DNA of 14,923 nucleotides from Campylobacterales bacterium (GTDB lineage Bacteria > Campylobacterota > Campylobacteria > Campylobacterales > SZUA-545), in assembly GCA_025800305.1 (NCBI GenBank), contig JAOXRY010000069.1:1-14923 (forward strand), read 5' to 3'. Below the pieces are notes generated by a model, which saw nothing but the letters and a program-made list of their open reading frames with translations, was not told the DNA's origin and ran no database searches. This document shows positions 12,498 to 14,923 of the stretch, piece by piece. The position numbers were made by a program, and so were the translations under genes. Within the stretch, counting starts at the first letter, position 1. Each line of letters starts with the position of its first letter.

Positions 12498-13262
12498 ATG
12501 ATTTTAGAACACATTCCAGAAAAACTAAAAAAAATCCAAAACCCATGTCAGTTTCTTCACTATAAAGGAGACTTAGATCTTCTAGATTCTTTTAAAGTTG
12601 CAATTGTAGGATCTAGAAAACCATCTGAATATACAAGATCTTTTGTTATGAGACTTTCCAGTGAGATAGCAAGGCGAGGAGGAGTTGTTGTCAGTGGAGG
12701 TGCTCTTGGTGTGGATACTGTGGCCCACAAAGGAGCAGGAGATAGAACTATTGGAGTTTTTGCCAATTCTTTAGATCTTGTCTATCCTAAAACTAGTAAA
12801 AATACTATTGAAAGAATCTACGAAAATGGTTTGGCTCTATCTGAATATGAGGAGACAACCTATGCTAGACCTTACTACTTTGTTCAAAGAAATAGAATTG
12901 TTACAGGAATCAGTGATATTATAGTTATTGCACAAGCAGATTTGGAAAGTGGTTCTATGAGAAGTGCTGATTTCGCTTATGAACAAGGAAAGCCTATCTT
13001 TGTTCTGCCTCATAGGGTAGGAGAGAGTGAGGGGACTAACTTACTCTTAAAAAACTGTAAAGCAAGAGCTATCTACGATATTGATTGTTTTTTAGAGGAG
13101 ATAGGCTTGGATAAAGTTGATGAGCCCACAGATGAGATCTTAGAATATTGTAAAAGTATGCCATCATATGAAAGTGCTTATAATATTTTTGGGGATAAGA
13201 TCTTAGAATATGAGCTTGAAGGTAAAATTCAAATAGATAATATGGTGGTTAGAATCAGGTGA
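12498..13262 (+). CDS. dprA: DNA-processing protein DprA
   Basis: Binds incoming single-stranded DNA during natural transformation and loads RecA. It is cytoplasmic. The 254-residue protein is compact compared with many DprA proteins (often 280-370) because the N-terminal SAM-like region is short. The Rossmann-fold motifs are intact: FKVAIVGSRKPSEY (32-45), VVVSGGALGVDTVAHKGA (63-80), FVQRNRIVTGISD (128-140), ESGSMRSADFAYEQGKPIFVLP (150-171) and GTNLLL (179-184). Residues about 210-254 can form the C-terminal winged helix. The ATG at 12498 fits the family N-terminus, although the ribosome site is weak and a stem-loop sits upstream. Its stop overlaps the ruvX start by four bases, so the two are translationally coupled. 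Its presence suggests, but does not prove, natural competence. Confidence 0.95.
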   Translation: MILEHIPEKLKKIQNPCQFLHYKGDLDLLDSFKVAIVGSRKPSEYTRSFVMRLSSEIARRGGVVVSGGALGVDTVAHKGAGDRTIGVFANSLDLVYPKTSKNTIERIYENGLALSEYEETTYARPYYFVQRNRIVTGISDIIVIAQADLESGSMRSADFAYEQGKPIFVLPHRVGESEGTNLLLKNCKARAIYDIDCFLEEIGLDKVDEPTDEILEYCKSMPSYESAYNIFGDKILEYELEGKIQIDNMVVRIR

Positions 13263-13648
13263 AATATGTTTCAATAGATGTTGGTTTGAAAAGAATTGGA
13301 GTGGCTTTCTCTCCAGATGGGAAGTTTGTTTTTCCCAGTGAACCAATTTTAAGAAAAAATAGAAATCAAGCTTCTAGAGATCTTTTAGCAGTATTAAATG
13401 AAAAAGCAGCAGATGTTTTAGTTGTTGGGCTTCCAAAAGGTGGTAGTAGTCAAGAGGAGATGGAGAGAAGAATAAAGCATTTTGTTTCTTTAATAGAGTT
13501 TGATGAAGAAATCGTTTATCAAGATGAATATGGAAGTTCACAAGAAGCAGAAGAGATGGCACAAGGAATCTTTAGAAACAAGAGAGACGGCAAAACCGAC
13601 TCTCTTGCTGCAAAAGTTATCTTAGAAAGATACCTGAAGGTTATCTAA
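13259..13648 (+). CDS. ruvX: RuvX/YqgF family Holliday junction resolvase-like nuclease
   Basis: The product is 129 residues with an RNase H-like fold, essential in many bacteria. It is linked to Holliday junction resolution and to processing of pre-16S rRNA 5' ends. Motifs are YVSIDVGLKRIGVAFS (3-18) with catalytic Asp7, VLVVGLPKG (53-61), and DGKTDSLAAKVILERYL (110-126) with Asp114. The usual DERxTS motif is DEYGSS (89-94), a variant in which Arg is lost. The start is GTG at 13259 inside the dprA stop (GTGA overlap), so translation depends on dprA. A length near 130 is normal. The gene ends one base from the convergent small lipoprotein gene, and a strong inverted repeat lies within its 3' part. 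Confidence 0.93.
   Translation: MKYVSIDVGLKRIGVAFSPDGKFVFPSEPILRKNRNQASRDLLAVLNEKAADVLVVGLPKGGSSQEEMERRIKHFVSLIEFDEEIVYQDEYGSSQEAEEMAQGIFRNKRDGKTDSLAAKVILERYLKVI
13579..13607 (-). terminator. Stem-loop inside ruvX, possible terminator for the opposing transcript
   Basis: CAAGAGAGACGG (13579-13590) and CCGACTCTCTTG (13596-13607) form 8 bp, one A-A mismatch (T-T on the minus strand) and 3 more bp around a 5-base loop. Read on the minus strand the stem is followed by TTTCTAAAG, a modest T-rich tail. It lies 43 bases past the stop of the small lipoprotein gene. A role as terminator of that minus-strand unit is an inference. Confidence 0.35.
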
Positions 13649-13649
13649 T

Positions 13650-13787
13650 CTACTCTGTTTTAAATACTGGTGGCTTACCAACACCAGGGAGATCTGGAGG
13701 GGTGTTTGCGGCATCTTGATTATTTGCTTTTTGTTCACAGCCTATGAAAAATAGTGCAACTAAAGCTCCTAAAAAAATCTTTTTCAT
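13650..13787 (-). CDS. Small lipoprotein (45 aa)
   Basis: A short ORF starts at ATG 13787 with AAGGA (13793-13797 on the minus strand) well spaced upstream. The product has a clear lipoprotein signal: KK near the start, a hydrophobic core (IFLGALVALFFIG) and lipobox F-I-G-C with Cys17. A mature tail of only 29 residues follows, rich in Asn, Asp and Pro and containing PPDLPGVGKPPVF. It should be anchored to the inner or outer membrane on the periplasmic side. It begins nine bases after the stop of the secreted calcium-repeat gene upstream, so the two are likely one transcript. It ends one base from ruvX. The signal peptide, lipobox and ribosome site make this a convincing gene. The family is unknown. 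Confidence 0.78.
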   Translation of the reverse strand: MKKIFLGALVALFFIGCEQKANNQDAANTPPDLPGVGKPPVFKTE

Positions 13788-13796
13788 TATTGTCCT

Positions 13797-14923
13797 TTAT
13801 TCGATATAAACCCAGAAAGATTGTTTTGCTTGTACGGTTGTTAATCTTTCAATTTTATTGTCTACTTTTTCATCATTGTATGGTGCGTAAACTCTCCACT
13901 GGTCACTAAAAAGAAGAATGTATTTGACTTTTTTTCCTTCTGCTTCGTATATAGTTTTAAGATCTTCTGCAGAGGAATCACTACTAAGAGATCCCATAAG
14001 GTTCCAGCCACTATTTAAGGCTTTTTCAAAGTCTTGATGGTTTGATGAAGAGATAGTTTTATTAGGAAGAGTGATTGATGTAGAAGTATTTGTTTTTACT
14101 GCTAGTCCTACTGTTTTGTCTGTCCATGTGAACTTTTCTAGTTTGTCTTCATATGAGTCATTGAGATCCCAGTAGTTCCAGACTTTCTCTTTGCTGTTAT
14201 ATTTTACGAGGTACTCAATAGCACTGTCAGATCCAAAGAGTTTTTCTAGAGTATAGAAGCTGTTGCAACTTTCATTGTTTTCATCTACGTCACATGAGAG
14301 AATTTCACTTCCTAATGAGAGATAAGTCCAGCCATTACTCAGATCTATTGATGAGAGTTGCAGTTGATTTTTAAAAAGCGTGTGATAGATCTGAATATTT
14401 TTTATTGTACTTCCTCCTGCTGTTAAGGTACCAAAACTTTGAGCGGTATAAGTTTGGTCATTTTCTTTTTTTATGAGGAGTTGAAAATTATCAAATACAG
14501 CTACCACTTTATTTCCTGAAAACTCTAAAGCTATTTCAGTAATATTATTCTCTTTTAAAGTTATGGTGCCATTTTCTAAAGATCTATCTAGAACTTTTTG
14601 TGTTGGAAATTTGGTTGTTATTGTAATTGATGTATTCTCTTCATTAAAAAGTTCTATCTGAACGAATGACCCATTGGAATCTAAAAAGGCATTTTGTACT
14701 GGATAGATGACATTGTTTTGGGTAAAAGAGGTTGCATTAGTATCTATTTGCGGTGTAGATCTAGAGCTATCATTGGAATAAAAATCACTATTGTCTCCAA
14801 CACCATCTCCGTCACTATCAACTGTTTCACTAGAGTCAGTTGGAAAAGCGTCAATAGCGTCAATAACACCATCTCCATCACTATCTACAACATCTTCTAT
14901 AGAGAGATTTGTATCTGCAAATC
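13797..14923 (-). CDS. Secreted protein with thrombospondin type 3-like repeats, 5' end cut by window
   Basis: The minus-strand frame is open from the right edge to TAA at 13797-13799, about 375 residues. The GTG at 14507 is not the true start, because coding continues upstream of it. Near the edge are two copies of D-S-D-G-D-G-V-x-D, 22 residues apart, separated by DAFPTDSSETV. This is the pattern of calcium-binding thrombospondin type 3 repeats. A Thr/Asn/Ser-rich, beta-strand-rich middle follows. The last 70 residues contain GWNLMGSLSSD, a KVKYILLFSDQWRVYAPYND-like stretch and a final FWVYIE. This GWNL...W.vY...FWV layout is one I associate with C-terminal domains of secreted Campylobacterota proteins. 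I infer an extracellular or surface protein. No signal peptide is visible because the N-terminus is outside. The nine-base gap to the small lipoprotein suggests an operon. Confidence 0.75.
   Translation of the reverse strand, partial: FADTNLSIEDVVDSDGDGVIDAIDAFPTDSSETVDSDGDGVGDNSDFYSNDSSRSTPQIDTNATSFTQNNVIYPVQNAFLDSNGSFVQIELFNEENTSITITTKFPTQKVLDRSLENGTITLKENNITEIALEFSGNKVVAVFDNFQLLIKKENDQTYTAQSFGTLTAGGSTIKNIQIYHTLFKNQLQLSSIDLSNGWTYLSLGSEILSCDVDENNESCNSFYTLEKLFGSDSAIEYLVKYNSKEKVWNYWDLNDSYEDKLEKFTWTDKTVGLAVKTNTSTSITLPNKTISSSNHQDFEKALNSGWNLMGSLSSDSSAEDLKTIYEAEGKKVKYILLFSDQWRVYAPYNDEKVDNKIERLTTVQAKQSFWVYIE
14793..14885 (-). repeat. Two thrombospondin type 3-like calcium-binding repeats
   Basis: Encoded DSDGDGVGD (14793-14819) and DSDGDGVID (14859-14885) lie 66 bases apart. 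The DNA of the two units is almost identical over about 20 bases, so the duplication is fairly recent or under strong constraint. More copies may lie beyond the right edge. Confidence 0.75.

Larger units (their letters stand above)
2600..14762. repeat. Dispersed palindrome AGATCT, 38 copies counted
   Basis: AGATCT starts, by eye, at 2600, 2750, 3391, 3919, 4453, 4463, 4774, 4790, 5239, 6068, 6356, 6503, 6611, 6929, 7049, 7310, 7696, 7888, 8279, 8598, 8729, 9065, 9830, 10351, 10741, 11550, 12575, 12636, 12773, 13135, 13198, 13378, 13690, 13960, 14341, 14387, 14580 and 14757. Base composition alone predicts about five. Other GATC contexts total about 27, below their expectation, so it is the flanking A and T that are favoured. 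Copies occur in all three codon phases and in three intergenic gaps. Confidence 0.75.

Noticed and set aside
13667..13687. CTGGTG / CACCAG hairpin after the ruvX stop as a ruvX terminator
   Set aside because: The stem is only 6 bp with no T tract, and it lies in the coding region of the small lipoprotein, so it gives little support.
14505..14507. GTG 14507 as the start of the right-edge gene
   Set aside because: The same frame stays open to the window edge and encodes the calcium-binding repeats, so this GTG is an internal valine.

Overview
The window looks like a chromosomal segment of a low-GC member of the Campylobacterota (the former Epsilonproteobacteria), most likely a Sulfurimonas-like free-living relative. 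The basis is a roughly one-third GC composition, A/T-rich promoters with a clear -10 and poor -35, a class II (plant-type) DAHP synthase, and the run rpmB, 2TM potassium channel, dprA, ruvX. The genus is an inference.

Layout. (1) Positions 1-3204, plus strand: the 3' part of a coiled-coil/beta-barrel outer-membrane protein cut by the left edge, then a lipoprotein with a FecR domain, an Ig-like linker and an RCC1-type propeller. (2) 3258-4601, plus: a 42-residue putative membrane peptide and two genes I cannot name. (3) 4712-6061, plus: class II DAHP synthase, first step of the shikimate pathway, behind its own promoter. (4) 6097-10957, minus: five genes, HDOD protein, then STAS/STAS/CheX-like protein (20-nt overlap), rpe, trpF, then a receiver-like/PAS protein (4-nt overlap). 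Signalling genes flank two metabolic TIM-barrel genes. (5) 11108-13648, plus: rpmB, potassium channel with RCK domain, dprA and ruvX (4-nt GTGA overlap). (6) 13650-14923, minus: a 45-residue lipoprotein behind a secreted protein with thrombospondin-type-3-like calcium repeats, cut by the right edge.

Functionally there is a housekeeping core (aromatic biosynthesis, pentose phosphate, ribosome, recombination), a chemotaxis-like or stress signalling set, and surface proteins at both ends. No tRNA, rRNA, insertion sequence or CRISPR array was found. No stretch over 300 bases lacks a gene; the largest gap is the 150-base divergent promoter region at 10958-11107.

The most unusual global signal is the palindrome AGATCT. 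I count 38 copies by eye against about five expected from composition. They fall in all three codon phases and in intergenic DNA, and none lies in the first 2.6 kb. This resembles a highly iterated palindrome system. Several stem-loops sit at gene borders, including a group at the start of the potassium channel gene and one inside ruvX that may terminate the opposing transcript.
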